Assembly (NCBI GenBank): GCA_019359615.1
Contig: JAHHHA010000003.1
Location: forward strand, 248,001-312,000
Length of the DNA stretch: 64,000 nucleotides
Source of the DNA: Cyanosarcina radialis HA8281-LM2
Lineage (GTDB): Bacteria; Cyanobacteriota; Cyanobacteriia; Cyanobacteriales; CCAP-1448
Direction: 5' to 3'
Shown here one piece after another: positions 26,684-35,545 of the stretch. The notes below the pieces were generated by a model. It made no database searches. It saw only the letters and a program-made list of their open reading frames with translations, and had not been told where the DNA came from. Made by a program: the position numbers and the translations under genes. The first letter of the stretch is position 1. The number at the start of each line of letters is the position of its first letter.

Positions 26684-27784
26684 TTAGATATCGTAATTTT
26701 GTCGGTAATAATTTTGGTATTCTTCAGATAATAAGGGTTTCCACCAGTCGCGGCGATCGAGATACCATTCGACTGTTTTTCGCAATCCCTGCTCGACAGT
26801 AACCGAAGGAGTCCAACCTAACTGAGTTTTGATTTTAGTGGCATCGATCGCATAACGTCGATCGTGTCCGGGGCGATCTTTGACAAAAGTAATTAATTTG
26901 TTAGCTGGATGCACTGGTAATTGAGGGGCTAATTCATCCATTAACTGGCAAAGCATCTGCACCAGATCGATATTTTTAACTTCATTGTTGCCGCCGACAT
27001 TATACGTTTCCCCCGGCTGGCTTTGATGAATTACTACATCTAAAGCCGTACAATGATCGACAACATAGAGCCAATCTCTAACGTTTTGTCCGTCTCCATA
27101 AACGGGCAATGGTTTCCCCAGCAACATATTGATGCACATCAGGGGAATTAGCTTTTCGGGAAATTGATAAGGGCCGTAATTATTAGAGCAATTGGTAATA
27201 ATTGTCGGCACGCCATAGGTATGATGGTAAGCCCTAACTAGATGATCGCTGCCAGCTTTCGAGGCCGAGTAGGGGCTGTTGGGAGTATAGGAAGTGGTTT
27301 CGGTAAAAGCTGGATCGGTGGCTGACAGAGAGCCGTAAACTTCATCAGTAGAAACGTGGAGAAATAGGGCGTGCGATTCGTTCGACGGTTTGAGAACCGA
27401 TTCCCAACGTTGCCGGAAGGCTTCTAACAGGGTAAACGTGCCAACTACGTTAGTTTGCACGAAGGCATCTGGAGTTAATATAGATCGATCGACGTGAGAT
27501 TCAGCGGCAAAGTGGGCAACGGTGTCGATATTTTCTGTGGCTAACAGTCGATCGATTAAAGCGCGATCGCAGATATTTCCTGAAACGAACTGAAAATTCT
27601 CTCGATTTTCTAGGGCTGCGAGATTGGCTCGATTTCCGGCATAGGTAAGCGCGTCTAATACTACCACTCGATCTTCAGGGTAGCGATCGCACCAATAATG
27701 GACAAAATTCGAGCCGATAAATCCCGCACCACCCGTGACCAACAATCGGCGAGGCGTTCCCGTTTCTTTAGTAGATGAAACCAT
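26684..27784 (-). CDS. rfbB: dTDP-glucose 4,6-dehydratase
   Basis: 366 residues. It converts dTDP-glucose to dTDP-4-keto-6-deoxyglucose, the branch step to dTDP-rhamnose and other deoxysugars. NAD-binding Rossmann motif VTGGAGFIGSNFVHY is at about 19-25. Further landmarks are HFAAESHVDRSI, HVSTDEVYGSL, the catalytic YSASKAGSDHLVRAY (Y-x3-K), NCSNNYGPYQFPEKLIPL, GDGQNVRDWLYVVDHC, YNVGGNNE and DRPGHDRRYAID. This is the full extended-SDR set and normal length. No other rfb genes are adjacent. It forms the left flank of the 28-34.6 kb accessory island. Confidence 0.94.
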   Translation of the reverse strand: MVSSTKETGTPRRLLVTGGAGFIGSNFVHYWCDRYPEDRVVVLDALTYAGNRANLAALENRENFQFVSGNICDRALIDRLLATENIDTVAHFAAESHVDRSILTPDAFVQTNVVGTFTLLEAFRQRWESVLKPSNESHALFLHVSTDEVYGSLSATDPAFTETTSYTPNSPYSASKAGSDHLVRAYHHTYGVPTIITNCSNNYGPYQFPEKLIPLMCINMLLGKPLPVYGDGQNVRDWLYVVDHCTALDVVIHQSQPGETYNVGGNNEVKNIDLVQMLCQLMDELAPQLPVHPANKLITFVKDRPGHDRRYAIDATKIKTQLGWTPSVTVEQGLRKTVEWYLDRRDWWKPLLSEEYQNYYRQNYDI

Positions 27785-28067
27785 TATCTAGAGGTAATTT
27801 CAGCCAGTTTGTCCTCAAAACCTATTAATTGTAGGGCATTTTTTAGGCGATCGCCACGATTTTTGCCAACTATGCAGCTTGTGGAAGGAGTTTGAGGGAG
27901 ATGTTCTTTTAATTATCGCTCTTCCTCTTCATTTTTGAAGCTGGAGCGATCGCTTGCCTGCGCGGAGCGCGTATCGATCTTTAATAATTCTACTCTTTTA
28001 TTACACTTGTTACACTTATTACAGTTATCTTAAAAGTGGCATTGTTTGCCCTCACCTGAGATTTGCC

Positions 28068-28535
28068 ATGAATAAGTCGATCGAACTTCCCGATTCTGTC
28101 TTTGTCCCGGAACCAGACGCGCAAGCGATCCAACGCTTAGAGGTCGTGCTGGCTCAAGCTCACCCGAAGCTGGTGGGGAGCGATGGAGAAGAGATCGAGA
28201 TTCCAGACTCGGTTTATCAAATTCTGCGCCAGGTAATTCACCAGATGGCAGCAGGGCGGGCAATGAAGCTAGTTCCTTACGATCGCTACCTCAGCAGTCA
28301 AGAAGCGGCGGATTTACTCAACGTCTCGCGCCCTTACCTATATTCCCTATTGGAGCAGGGGCAGATTCCCTACATTAAGGTAGGAACTCACCGACGCATC
28401 CGGTTTGAAGACTTGATGGCGTACAAGCAGCAGAGAGATATGCAGCGCCGTCAGGCTTTGAGCGAACTAACGGCTTTGAGCCAAGAATTAGGCTTCTACG
28501 CCCCAGAAACTCCAATGTCCGAGAACAACTCATAG
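28068..28535 (+). CDS. Excisionase-family (HTH) antitoxin
   Basis: 155 residues from ATG 28068 (MNKSIELPDSVFVPEP). The N-terminal half is helical and acidic (IQRLEVVLAQAHPKL, YQILRQVIHQMAAGRAMK). An excisionase/MerR-type HTH follows at about 78-125: LSSQEAADLLNVSRPYLYSLLEQGQIPYIKVGTHRRIRFEDLMAYKQ. The gene ends 3 bp before the PIN toxin gene. In this class the DNA-binding partner neutralises the toxin and represses the pair. Upstream in-frame sequence to 27954 is low-complexity and AT-rich (LLFYYTCYTYYSYL) and is excluded. Confidence 0.85.
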   Translation: MNKSIELPDSVFVPEPDAQAIQRLEVVLAQAHPKLVGSDGEEIEIPDSVYQILRQVIHQMAAGRAMKLVPYDRYLSSQEAADLLNVSRPYLYSLLEQGQIPYIKVGTHRRIRFEDLMAYKQQRDMQRRQALSELTALSQELGFYAPETPMSENNS

Positions 28536-28538
28536 ACG

Positions 28539-29093
28539 ATGGTGGCTGTATTTCCTGTCATCCTCGACTCTTGCGTACTTTACCCGATGTACCTCAGAGA
28601 CACCCTGCTGTCAGCGGCGGAAGCTGGGCTGTATCGGGTGTATTGGTCGCAGTCGATTTTAGATGGAGCGATTCGCAATCTGGTAGCCAACGGACAAATT
28701 ACCGGGCCGCAAGCGGATCGCCTGGAAAGACAAATGAAGCTGGCTTTTCCAGAGGCTACGGTAGAGGTAACGGAACGCCTGATTCCCTGCATGGATAACC
28801 ATCCTGGCGATCGCCACGTGTTAGCAGCAGCTTTACTTGCCAAAGCTCAGGTAATTGTCACCGACAACCTCAAGCACTTTCCCGCCGAATCTCTGGGGCA
28901 ATTTCGAGTTGAAGCTCAGAGTGCAGACCAATTCTTGACTTACCTGTACGACTTGTTTCCTGAGTCCATGCTTGAAGTCCTCCAGACTCAGGCGAGCGGG
29001 TTGAGGAACCCACCGATGTCTGTTGACTCGCTCCTCAATCTCTTAGAAAAGTCTGTGCCTACCTTCGTTAGCCGATTTCACTCTCGATCGTAA
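28539..29093 (+). CDS. PIN-domain toxin (ribonuclease)
   Basis: 184 residues. The PIN fold has acidic residues in the expected places: VILDSCVLYPMYLRDTLL (first Asp), WSQSILDGAIRNLV (Glu position occupied by Asp), HPGDRHVLAAALLAKAQVIVTDNLKHFP (the D-x2-H-x-L-A-A-A and TDN motifs). A C-terminal helical region (LLNLLEKSVPTFVSRF) follows. It is predicted to cleave RNA when released from the antitoxin encoded 3 bp upstream. Its position at one end of the island beside HerA-NurA-MTase fits a defence/stability function, but the TA pair reads in the opposite direction. Confidence 0.87.
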   Translation: MVAVFPVILDSCVLYPMYLRDTLLSAAEAGLYRVYWSQSILDGAIRNLVANGQITGPQADRLERQMKLAFPEATVEVTERLIPCMDNHPGDRHVLAAALLAKAQVIVTDNLKHFPAESLGQFRVEAQSADQFLTYLYDLFPESMLEVLQTQASGLRNPPMSVDSLLNLLEKSVPTFVSRFHSRS

Positions 29094-29474
29094 TTGACAC
29101 TTTTTCCACCTTGCTCTGGCTGGGTTGGCGAGAATGCCTCCGGCACGCTTTGCGACCGCCCTGTACGAACACGCTCAAAATGGATTAGATTGTCCCTCCA
29201 ACCAAGTAATGAGGCTAGATAGTCCCCATCTACGCCCTGCTATTCAAGCGACTGCGTTGGCGTTAGCCTGTGCGTTAGCACGTATCGCTAATAACTTGAT
29301 TTTTAAACCGTAATCCTTGGGCGGACAACTGACAAGGGTGCGATCGCTTTATTCTAGAACGAAGTTGAGACACTAAGGGACTTGCGCGGAAATAAAATAC
29401 CAGCCACAGGATTGGTTGCTCGAAGAGGTAGTCAAATAATTGGTAGGGTATTAAGTTGCAAATCCCTAACTATT
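29094..29474. other. Gap between convergent TA module and HerA-NurA-MTase operon
   Basis: 381 bases. A 62-codon open frame (29125-29313) has no recognisable features and I reject it as a gene. I see no direct repeat of the tRNA-Ala 3' end here. No clear terminator hairpin recognised. Confidence 0.45.
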
Positions 29475-30596
29475 TCAAGGTTGCATGATAATATCAACTT
29501 CACCTGGTTTTTTTGATTTGTCTCCAAACAAAGCGGTTTGAGTTTTCTTTTTATAGGGTTGTGTTACTACTTCAAGAGATTTTGTCGGGAAGACTTCACG
29601 CAAAACCTCTAAGGTAGTTTGTTTCGTAAACTCCCTGGCATCAGTTCTAACATATACAATTGCTTTACTATCCATAATATCAGCACATTTACTGAATACT
29701 TGTTGTAATAACTCTCGATATGCAGTTTTTGATTCAAATTTATTTTGCCACTTATCGCTAATCCAGATAGGCTTATTGGAACCACCAAGCATCCAAAGAC
29801 GCAACCACTGATCGTAATGATAATTAGTAAGTTTGTAGTATGGAGGAGATGTAAACAGAAGATTAAAAGGTTTTTGAGTGCCGCAAACAACTTTTTTAGT
29901 TAATGTATCAACTAAAGACGTACTATCACCCAGTATGACTCTACCACCTTCTAAATTAGGACTTCCTTTAGCATAACGCCATTCTATTCGCCGTAATAGA
30001 AACTCTACCGGATCTATTTCTGGAGGTGTTAGGTGTTTTCTTTTCCACCAGTTTATAGAATAATCAGGACTCATTGATTTCCCTTGGCGCATCTGATTTG
30101 ACAGTGATTGTTCTCTCCTTCCATGTAAATGAACTAGTATTATAGCCATGAGTGTTGCATCAACTATGCTGCACTTCCAGTTAAGTTCCTTGCGAACAGC
30201 TAATAAGTAGCGTAATACATTTAGCGAATAACAAAACTGAAAAAACTCAGGCAAATCATCTATCTCTTGCTGCTCGATAGAATTAGCCACATCTGCAAGT
30301 TGTTTAAGACGTTTTGTGACATTAACTTTTAGTGCAGGCTTCAACTTTACAAAGCCATAAAGCCACCCAACAGGATTAATTTCTATGCCTAACCCTGAGC
30401 GATTCATTGCTGCTGCTGCATAAACACTTGATGCACGACCTGCAAATGGATCGATGATTACATCTCCAGGTTTTGAATAGTTTTCAACCACATGAAATGC
30501 AAATTCTTTAGGAAACATAGCGTAGTACGGACCTAAACCAGACCATCTACCTATAGCTGAACTCAAGCTAAGCTGGTTACTAACTTCATGCATCAT
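29475..30596 (-). CDS. DNA (amino-)methyltransferase linked to HerA-NurA
   Basis: 373 residues. An amino-methyltransferase with SAM-binding motif I DPFAGRASSVYAAAA at about 49-53, preceded by a motif X-like segment (GLGPYYAMFPKEF), followed by GIEINP (motif II) and catalytic motif IV TSPPYYKL at about 255-262. The order X-I-IV with a long spacer (about 200 residues) leaves room for a target-recognition region in the middle. TSPPY is typical of N4-cytosine and some N6-adenine enzymes, and base specificity cannot be called. The start overlaps the stop of the NurA gene by 4 bp, so it is translated as the third cistron of the operon. AT-rich, with no HIP1 octamer seen. It could protect host DNA from the NurA nuclease. 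Confidence 0.88.
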   Translation of the reverse strand: MMHEVSNQLSLSSAIGRWSGLGPYYAMFPKEFAFHVVENYSKPGDVIIDPFAGRASSVYAAAAMNRSGLGIEINPVGWLYGFVKLKPALKVNVTKRLKQLADVANSIEQQEIDDLPEFFQFCYSLNVLRYLLAVRKELNWKCSIVDATLMAIILVHLHGRREQSLSNQMRQGKSMSPDYSINWWKRKHLTPPEIDPVEFLLRRIEWRYAKGSPNLEGGRVILGDSTSLVDTLTKKVVCGTQKPFNLLFTSPPYYKLTNYHYDQWLRLWMLGGSNKPIWISDKWQNKFESKTAYRELLQQVFSKCADIMDSKAIVYVRTDAREFTKQTTLEVLREVFPTKSLEVVTQPYKKKTQTALFGDKSKKPGEVDIIMQP

Positions 30597-31957
30597 TTTC
30601 CATTTTCCGCCATAAGTTCTTTTGCCAGATTTTCTAAAACTTTATTACCAAGACGGAGAGGAATAGCGGCTTCTGCATTTGCTGAAACTAGCGGAACTAA
30701 AGCATTAGGAAAACGAGAAGAGACCAATCTATCTAAAAGCCCAACTGCATCTGCAAGACGTGGATAATGAAATTGAGTGGCTTGAGTTAAATCTCTATGC
30801 TCAGGAGAAAGAAAAGGTAAAGTAGCTACGATACGCGCCCCGCATTTAGTTTTATAAAAAAACTTGCGGCCAAAGTAGGTAGCATCACCGTAGGGTCTTG
30901 TACTATCAGAAAAAATAATATTTTGTTTAATGTATGAATCTGTTAATAACCCTACTGATTGAGGCGGAAAGTTTCCGAATCCTCCATCTTCCTTTCTATC
31001 CAAATCTTCAAAATGTTCTACAAAAGTTCCAGTTTTTTCCACGCCAACGAGAAGAATATCCTTTCCTTCTGTAAATTGTTTTGCTACCGAATTAATTCGG
31101 CATAGTTCCTGATATATAGCTTGGCTAATCCATGCTGGTTGTCCAAACACTGCTAATTGACCATCAATGACAATTGCCAATCTACGTAAGCTAGAAAGCC
31201 ATTTCTTTGCCTCTAATGTTCTTAAAATATGTACCATCCATACTCGTTCCCAAACTTGCATTATTTCACCAAATATAGCACCATTTGTACCTGCTGGATT
31301 CATTCTTTCGTGTATACGTAAAGCATCAGTAGAATATAAAGAACGTGATAAGTTACACGAGCAAGTATACTTACCATTCCCTCGTAAATAATCGTTATTC
31401 TGTGGACAATCTTCATAAGGACATTTTTGAGTTCTATCGGTAATAGGTTTATAAGCTAAGAGAGACTCATAAGTATCGAGTAAAGACTCTCCATCTTCTG
31501 ACATTTTTACTGAACTCAAAACATCAAATATTGATTTCCTCAATGAATCTTTGGCGGACCTTTCGCCTTCACAAACTACATTACAACCCGGCAAAGCACA
31601 ATCGATGGACTCGGCTTGCTCTATAGTTTTAAATTCTTTAGGGTTAACAGGACGCTGCCGATCGAGCTTTTGCATCTTAGCAACATCTAAAATCACGGAA
31701 GCTACTGTCACATAAGAAGCTTCTGCCCCAGGAAAACCATTTTTTATATCTACTTCTGCATGACTACCATCTATCGCTATTAATAATTCTGGTATCCAGC
31801 TACCAGGATGAATCTGTAATGGTTGGAGTATTTTTAAAGAGCTTGTATTTTCAGATGAAGTTTTTACTTTGTAACTTCCAAGTAATTTTTGAACGCGGTC
31901 GCTTTCTACAAGACGGCGCAAGGGTTGGTATTGGGCAAATTCTCCTTCGTATGGCAC
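30593..31957 (-). CDS. nurA: NurA-domain nuclease
   Basis: 454 residues. The NurA signature is AIDGSHAEVDI at about 61-71 (catalytic Asp with small residues), followed by AEASYVTVASVILD. A second acidic site is in LAIVIDGQLAVFG and a third in the C-terminal SLLTDSYI-like strand (VGLLTDSYIKQNI). A Cys-rich insertion sits in the middle: CPYEDCP ... YTCSCNLSRSLYSTDALRIHERM, which could bind zinc. The terminal region has YPRLADAVGLLDRLV and NAEAAIPLRL. NurA is a 5'-3' nuclease that works with the HerA hexamer. Here it starts 3 bp after the herA stop, the classic HerA-NurA coupling, but followed by a methyltransferase instead of Mre11-Rad50. Confidence 0.85.
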   Translation of the reverse strand: MPYEGEFAQYQPLRRLVESDRVQKLLGSYKVKTSSENTSSLKILQPLQIHPGSWIPELLIAIDGSHAEVDIKNGFPGAEASYVTVASVILDVAKMQKLDRQRPVNPKEFKTIEQAESIDCALPGCNVVCEGERSAKDSLRKSIFDVLSSVKMSEDGESLLDTYESLLAYKPITDRTQKCPYEDCPQNNDYLRGNGKYTCSCNLSRSLYSTDALRIHERMNPAGTNGAIFGEIMQVWERVWMVHILRTLEAKKWLSSLRRLAIVIDGQLAVFGQPAWISQAIYQELCRINSVAKQFTEGKDILLVGVEKTGTFVEHFEDLDRKEDGGFGNFPPQSVGLLTDSYIKQNIIFSDSTRPYGDATYFGRKFFYKTKCGARIVATLPFLSPEHRDLTQATQFHYPRLADAVGLLDRLVSSRFPNALVPLVSANAEAAIPLRLGNKVLENLAKELMAENGK

Positions 31958-31960
31958 TGG

Positions 31961-34063
31961 CTATACCTCAAATTTCTGAATTTGTACTGGTATTACAAAA
32001 AGATTACTTAATGTTTTAACACGAAGAAAACCTTTATCTTGTGCGCGACGTATTGATGATTCAAAATCCTCAAAATCATAGTATTTGCGAAGTTCTCTTG
32101 TTTCATCAGTATTGTTCAGATGTCCGATAAACCAATTGGCTGTATTCTTGAGAATATTTCTTTGAATGCTGCTAACCTCTTGAGTAGCGTACACCATACC
32201 AATATGATATTTTGCTCCCTCTTTGGCAGTTCGTACCCAGACATCTTTTAAATCCATATCTGTACCTGCTGGCAAAAGGTTATGAGCTTCTTCTAGATAG
32301 ACGATAATCTCAGGTATATTTTTCTCGCCTTTGCGAAAGAGGCTCTGATTTTCTCGAAAAATGTGCCACATTAATCTTTCTGCTGATGATTTATTAATTT
32401 CAGGTTCACCACTTGATTGGTCAATAATGACTAATTTTCCATCTTTCAAGTGTTGATATATCTCTACTGCGTAATCAGTGGTTGTGGTACTGGTGTGCTG
32501 ATTGCGAACTTTACCAATTTGTCTAGAACCGTTAGGTCGCACAAACATTTCTAAGAGTTTCTTCAAATCTTCATCTGCCCAAGGGTCTCCAGATGCTCTG
32601 GGGCGTTCTGTAATATACCAGTTTTCAAATTTTTGATAACTACTATCTTTATCTATCATGAAACTATAAAGATACTCGAATGCGGTTGCCAACTCCGACC
32701 ATGTGGGCGTTTCCTTCTGAAGAATTTTAGCAGCCGACTCATAATTAGCATTTTCAGCAGTTTCTGCACTTGTTTGTAAGTTTGTTATCAGTTCTTTATT
32801 AAATAAGTTTTTAATATCTGGTTGAAGGGTTTGAGGAGGTTGAAAATCTGCTTTTTTAAGTAAAGCTCGGTAAACTAGTACACGACGCTTATATCTTGTC
32901 ATTGCACTCCGATCGTTTTCGTCAGGACGCTCAAAAACTACTTGTCGAAAATTTTGAATATACTTCGATCCATCTGCTACTAAAGTTGCATCAATAATTT
33001 CTTTGCCAATTTGAAGATTACCGTCAGCAAAGAAATTTAAAAGCATTAACTTACGCTTCGGATCGTTAGGATGCGCTAAGATTCCATATGTTACAACATC
33101 TTCTTCTTTACCAGAAAAATCAGATTTCCATACATTCTTTATCGCCGAAGGATTTTTCTGCTGATTGATATCTTGTTCATTTTCATTTGCATATTCCCCA
33201 TTGGGATCGAAAACTATTTGACCAATACGATGCGGGTGTTTATCTGCAAATCTCAATTTAAATACCGACTGTAAAATAATTTTGGTAGTATTAGACTTAC
33301 CAGTTCGAGTCATGCCAAACAATGCAGTTTTTTGTCCAAGCAAATCTTCTGGCAGAAGCTCAACGCCTACATCTGATACTCCCTGAAATGAACGATTAGT
33401 TGATGCATACCGAATTTTTCCAACTATAACTGATTGACTAGTTCGTTGTCGTTCACGATCTGGATCTCGATAATTGACTATAAGCGATAAAGCTTTGTTA
33501 TTCGGCTTGTAAACTTTTAAACCTCTATTAGGATAATAATTAGAAATATCACTGCCAAAACGTAAAACCAAGGTATCAGGCGCTTCGCTATCAGAAGCGC
33601 GATCTAAAAAAAATGTACCAACAACTTTACATCTAACACCAGCATAGGATAGTAAATGATGTGTTTGAAAGTCCATCATACCTTGACTATCCCAGTGTGT
33701 ATGTGTATCTTCTCGACTCGCTCTTTGTGCTGCTTCAACTCGAACCCGTTCGGCTTCAACCGCATTTGGAAGTGCAGCAGCATCCATAACGCGCAAAAGT
33801 AATACGGATGCATCTTCAGTTTTGTAGTCAGTAGATTCTTCTGGATTGATACGGGTTGCAATTAGAAAACTTAAACTAGGAATACCGCCAACTTGCTGGC
33901 GATGTAGATCGTGTATCTGTACTAATGCAGTTTCATAGCCAATCGAATAGACTTCGCCAACATACTGATTTGCCTGAATTAAAGTTGTAAAGATTTCTTT
34001 AGCTATTTTCTCAGCAGATTTATCTTGATCGTCTTGAAATGCCTCTTCTAGTTTTGATCCCAT
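31961..34063 (-). CDS. herA: HerA-like hexameric ATPase/translocase (DUF87)
   Basis: 700 residues. The N-terminal 220-240 residues contain the HAS-barrel-like region ([16 protein letters not shown] at about 35-50). Walker [13 protein letters not shown] is at about 249-256 after KTALF, then [13 protein letters not shown], a long helical insertion (about 340-520), and Walker [15 protein letters not shown] at about 588-600, with [22 protein letters not shown] and [23 protein letters not shown]. This is the HerA/FtsK-family DNA-translocase layout. It is probably a ring that feeds DNA to the NurA nuclease encoded 3 bp downstream. First gene of the three-gene operon; AT-rich codon usage differs from the neighbouring housekeeping genes. 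Confidence 0.9.
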   Translation of the reverse strand: MGSKLEEAFQDDQDKSAEKIAKEIFTTLIQANQYVGEVYSIGYETALVQIHDLHRQQVGGIPSLSFLIATRINPEESTDYKTEDASVLLLRVMDAAALPNAVEAERVRVEAAQRASREDTHTHWDSQGMMDFQTHHLLSYAGVRCKVVGTFFLDRASDSEAPDTLVLRFGSDISNYYPNRGLKVYKPNNKALSLIVNYRDPDRERQRTSQSVIVGKIRYASTNRSFQGVSDVGVELLPEDLLGQKTALFGMTRTGKSNTTKIILQSVFKLRFADKHPHRIGQIVFDPNGEYANENEQDINQQKNPSAIKNVWKSDFSGKEEDVVTYGILAHPNDPKRKLMLLNFFADGNLQIGKEIIDATLVADGSKYIQNFRQVVFERPDENDRSAMTRYKRRVLVYRALLKKADFQPPQTLQPDIKNLFNKELITNLQTSAETAENANYESAAKILQKETPTWSELATAFEYLYSFMIDKDSSYQKFENWYITERPRASGDPWADEDLKKLLEMFVRPNGSRQIGKVRNQHTSTTTTDYAVEIYQHLKDGKLVIIDQSSGEPEINKSSAERLMWHIFRENQSLFRKGEKNIPEIIVYLEEAHNLLPAGTDMDLKDVWVRTAKEGAKYHIGMVYATQEVSSIQRNILKNTANWFIGHLNNTDETRELRKYYDFEDFESSIRRAQDKGFLRVKTLSNLFVIPVQIQKFEV

Positions 34064-34462
34064 AAAGCAACTGTTCCTATTTGATTAAAAAAAATAATTT
34101 TATACTCTAGCAATTATTTTACCTGTTAAGTGCAATTTTTCTGCTGTATTTACTCTTCTCGCTTATCAATATCTAAATTAAATAGTTGATTAGAATCAAA
34201 CGGTATTTTGGGGTAAAAGCGCAATTCTACTTATTTCCCATTTTACTGGCTAACCACTGATGAATCCGATCGAACCATACAGGAACGCCAGGTTTACCAG
34301 ATCTTAAGGATGCGATCGCCTTCTATACATCAAACTCTACAAGCTTTAGCGATCGCCTTTTACGATCGATCGCCCCACTATCTTTGGGTGTTGACGGTAG
34401 ATGACTCACGAGTTGCTATATCAAGATAGAAAAGCCGATCGCGGTCAAAACTAGAAACGACA
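34064..34462 (-). promoter_or_regulatory. Upstream region of the HerA operon
   Basis: About 400 bases between the operon start and the tRNA-Ala terminator. The part next to herA (34064-34140) is very AT-rich. Read leftward it has a TATAAA word (complement of 34098-34103) with a TTAACA about 19 bp before it, a plausible promoter for the operon. The rest is ordinary HIP1-containing DNA (GCGATCGC at about 34313 and 34351), so the composition change falls near 34,150-34,300. No gene seen. Confidence 0.4.
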
Positions 34463-34485
34463 AAACCCTTTCTGGTAAAGGGTTT
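34463..34485 (-). terminator. Rho-independent terminator of tRNA-Ala
   Basis: AAACCCTTT (34463-34471) and AAAGGGTTT (34477-34485) form a perfect 9-bp stem with a CTGGT loop. Read leftward the stem runs into TTTTG, a T-tract. It begins 9 bases after the tRNA 3' end. Confidence 0.8.
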
Positions 34486-34493
34486 GAGAGTTA

Positions 34494-34566
34494 TGGAGAA
34501 TAGGGAACTCGAATCCCTGACCTCTGCGGTGCGATCGCAGCGCTCTACCAACTGAGCTAATTCCCC
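34494..34566 (-). tRNA. tRNA-Ala (anticodon CGC)
   Basis: 73 nt. The acceptor stem GGGGAAT/ATTCTCC carries the alanine identity wobble G3:U70. The D arm is GCTCAGTTGGTAGAGC. The anticodon stem CTGCG/CGCAG encloses loop ATCGCAC with CGC in the middle, which reads GCG codons. The T arm is AGGGATTCGAGTTCCCT and the discriminator is A. CCA is not encoded. A HIP1 octamer lies within the anticodon arm. The gene sits at the right border of the accessory island and could be an integration landmark. Confidence 0.95.
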
Positions 34567-34640
34567 TCGCGGAAATGCCGAGCTAGGAATTTACCCAACT
34601 CATTTGTTAACTATTCTATCGCGATCGGTACTCGGCGGCA

Positions 34641-35354
34641 TTAGCTCGATACTGTAGTTCCAGCGTAAACTTGCTGTACGCGATCGATCTCCAAGTCACA
34701 AAGATAATCTACAGCCCAGTCAGCTTGGCGTTGGATAAAATGAAACGGGTAGGTGTTGGGGACTCCTACTACTTGCATTCCGGCTTGCTGCGCGGCTCTA
34801 ATGCCAGCGGGAGTATCTTCAATTGCCAAACAATCAGCCGCCTCGATCTGAAGGTCGGGATATAACTCCTTCAATCGCTCTACTGCCAACAGATATCCAT
34901 CTGGTTCTGGTTTGCTAGCCATCAGATCGTCACCAGCGATGACGAACTCAAAATACTGCCTCAGTCCAGCCCGATTTAATACCATTTCGATCTCCGATCG
35001 CAAGGCCCCGCTGACCACAGCCATTAAGAGTTGAGATGCCTGCAATTTAAAGATAAAATCGGCGATATCTGGATAAATCGGCAGTTTTTCTAGCTTTTCG
35101 ATTTGACTGCGATAGGTTATGGCTTTTTTGGCGACGATTTTATTTAAATACTCATCGGTGACAAACCGGCCTCGACGGGTAAGTAACTCTTTTAACGCGG
35201 TGCGATCGCTCCTACCCAAGCAGATTTTGCGGTCTTCCTCTGGCTGAGGACGTAAATTTTCTTCCAGCAGAATTTGCTCGATCAGTTGTTGATGGATTGG
35301 TTCGTCATTGATAATCGTGCCGTTAAAGTCAAACAGAACTGCCTTAAGAGTCAT
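34641..35354 (-). CDS. HAD-superfamily hydrolase (beta-phosphoglucomutase/phosphatase-like)
   Basis: 237 residues from ATG 35354 (MTLKAVLFDFNGTIINDE). HAD motif I reads DFNGTI, with Asn in place of the usual second Asp. Motif II is VVSGALRSEI, motif III is the SKPEPDGYLLA lysine, and motif IV is CLAIEDTPAGIRAAQQAG. The helical cap (IHQQLIEQILLEENL...) is of the C1 type as in CbbY/PGMB. The N+2 substitution removes the general acid/base Asp of typical phosphatases, but I recall DFNG subfamilies, so it may be a functional variant rather than decay. The frame extends 9 codons upstream (MKIENCEFN), but these codons are an AATTCGCAATT-type repeat. Confidence 0.85.
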   Translation of the reverse strand: MTLKAVLFDFNGTIINDEPIHQQLIEQILLEENLRPQPEEDRKICLGRSDRTALKELLTRRGRFVTDEYLNKIVAKKAITYRSQIEKLEKLPIYPDIADFIFKLQASQLLMAVVSGALRSEIEMVLNRAGLRQYFEFVIAGDDLMASKPEPDGYLLAVERLKELYPDLQIEAADCLAIEDTPAGIRAAQQAGMQVVGVPNTYPFHFIQRQADWAVDYLCDLEIDRVQQVYAGTTVSS

Positions 35355-35545
35355 ATTAAATTCGCAATTTTCAATTTTCAATTCGCAATTTGCGCGATAG
35401 GGAAAGCTGGTATATTTAACAGATTATACGCCAAGATTTAACTTTTTATAAATCGATATTATTGAGAGCGATCGCTGTGGGACAGCATCAAGATAGTATT
35501 ACCTCTAAATCAAATAAAGAGAATGTCGATCGCGAGATATTGAGT

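Noticed and set aside
27954-28067. Upstream start of the excisionase-like antitoxin
   Set aside because: The extra 38 codons are AT-rich low-complexity sequence (repeated Tyr/Leu/Thr) lying in the promoter region; ATG 28068 gives a normal N-terminus.
29125-29313. A 62-codon frame between the PIN toxin and the methyltransferase
   Set aside because: No ribosome site, no recognisable sequence and no relation to either neighbour.
34494-34566. tRNA-Ala as a proven attachment site of the island
   Set aside because: No second copy of the tRNA 3' end was found near rfbB or the TA module, so only adjacency is supported.
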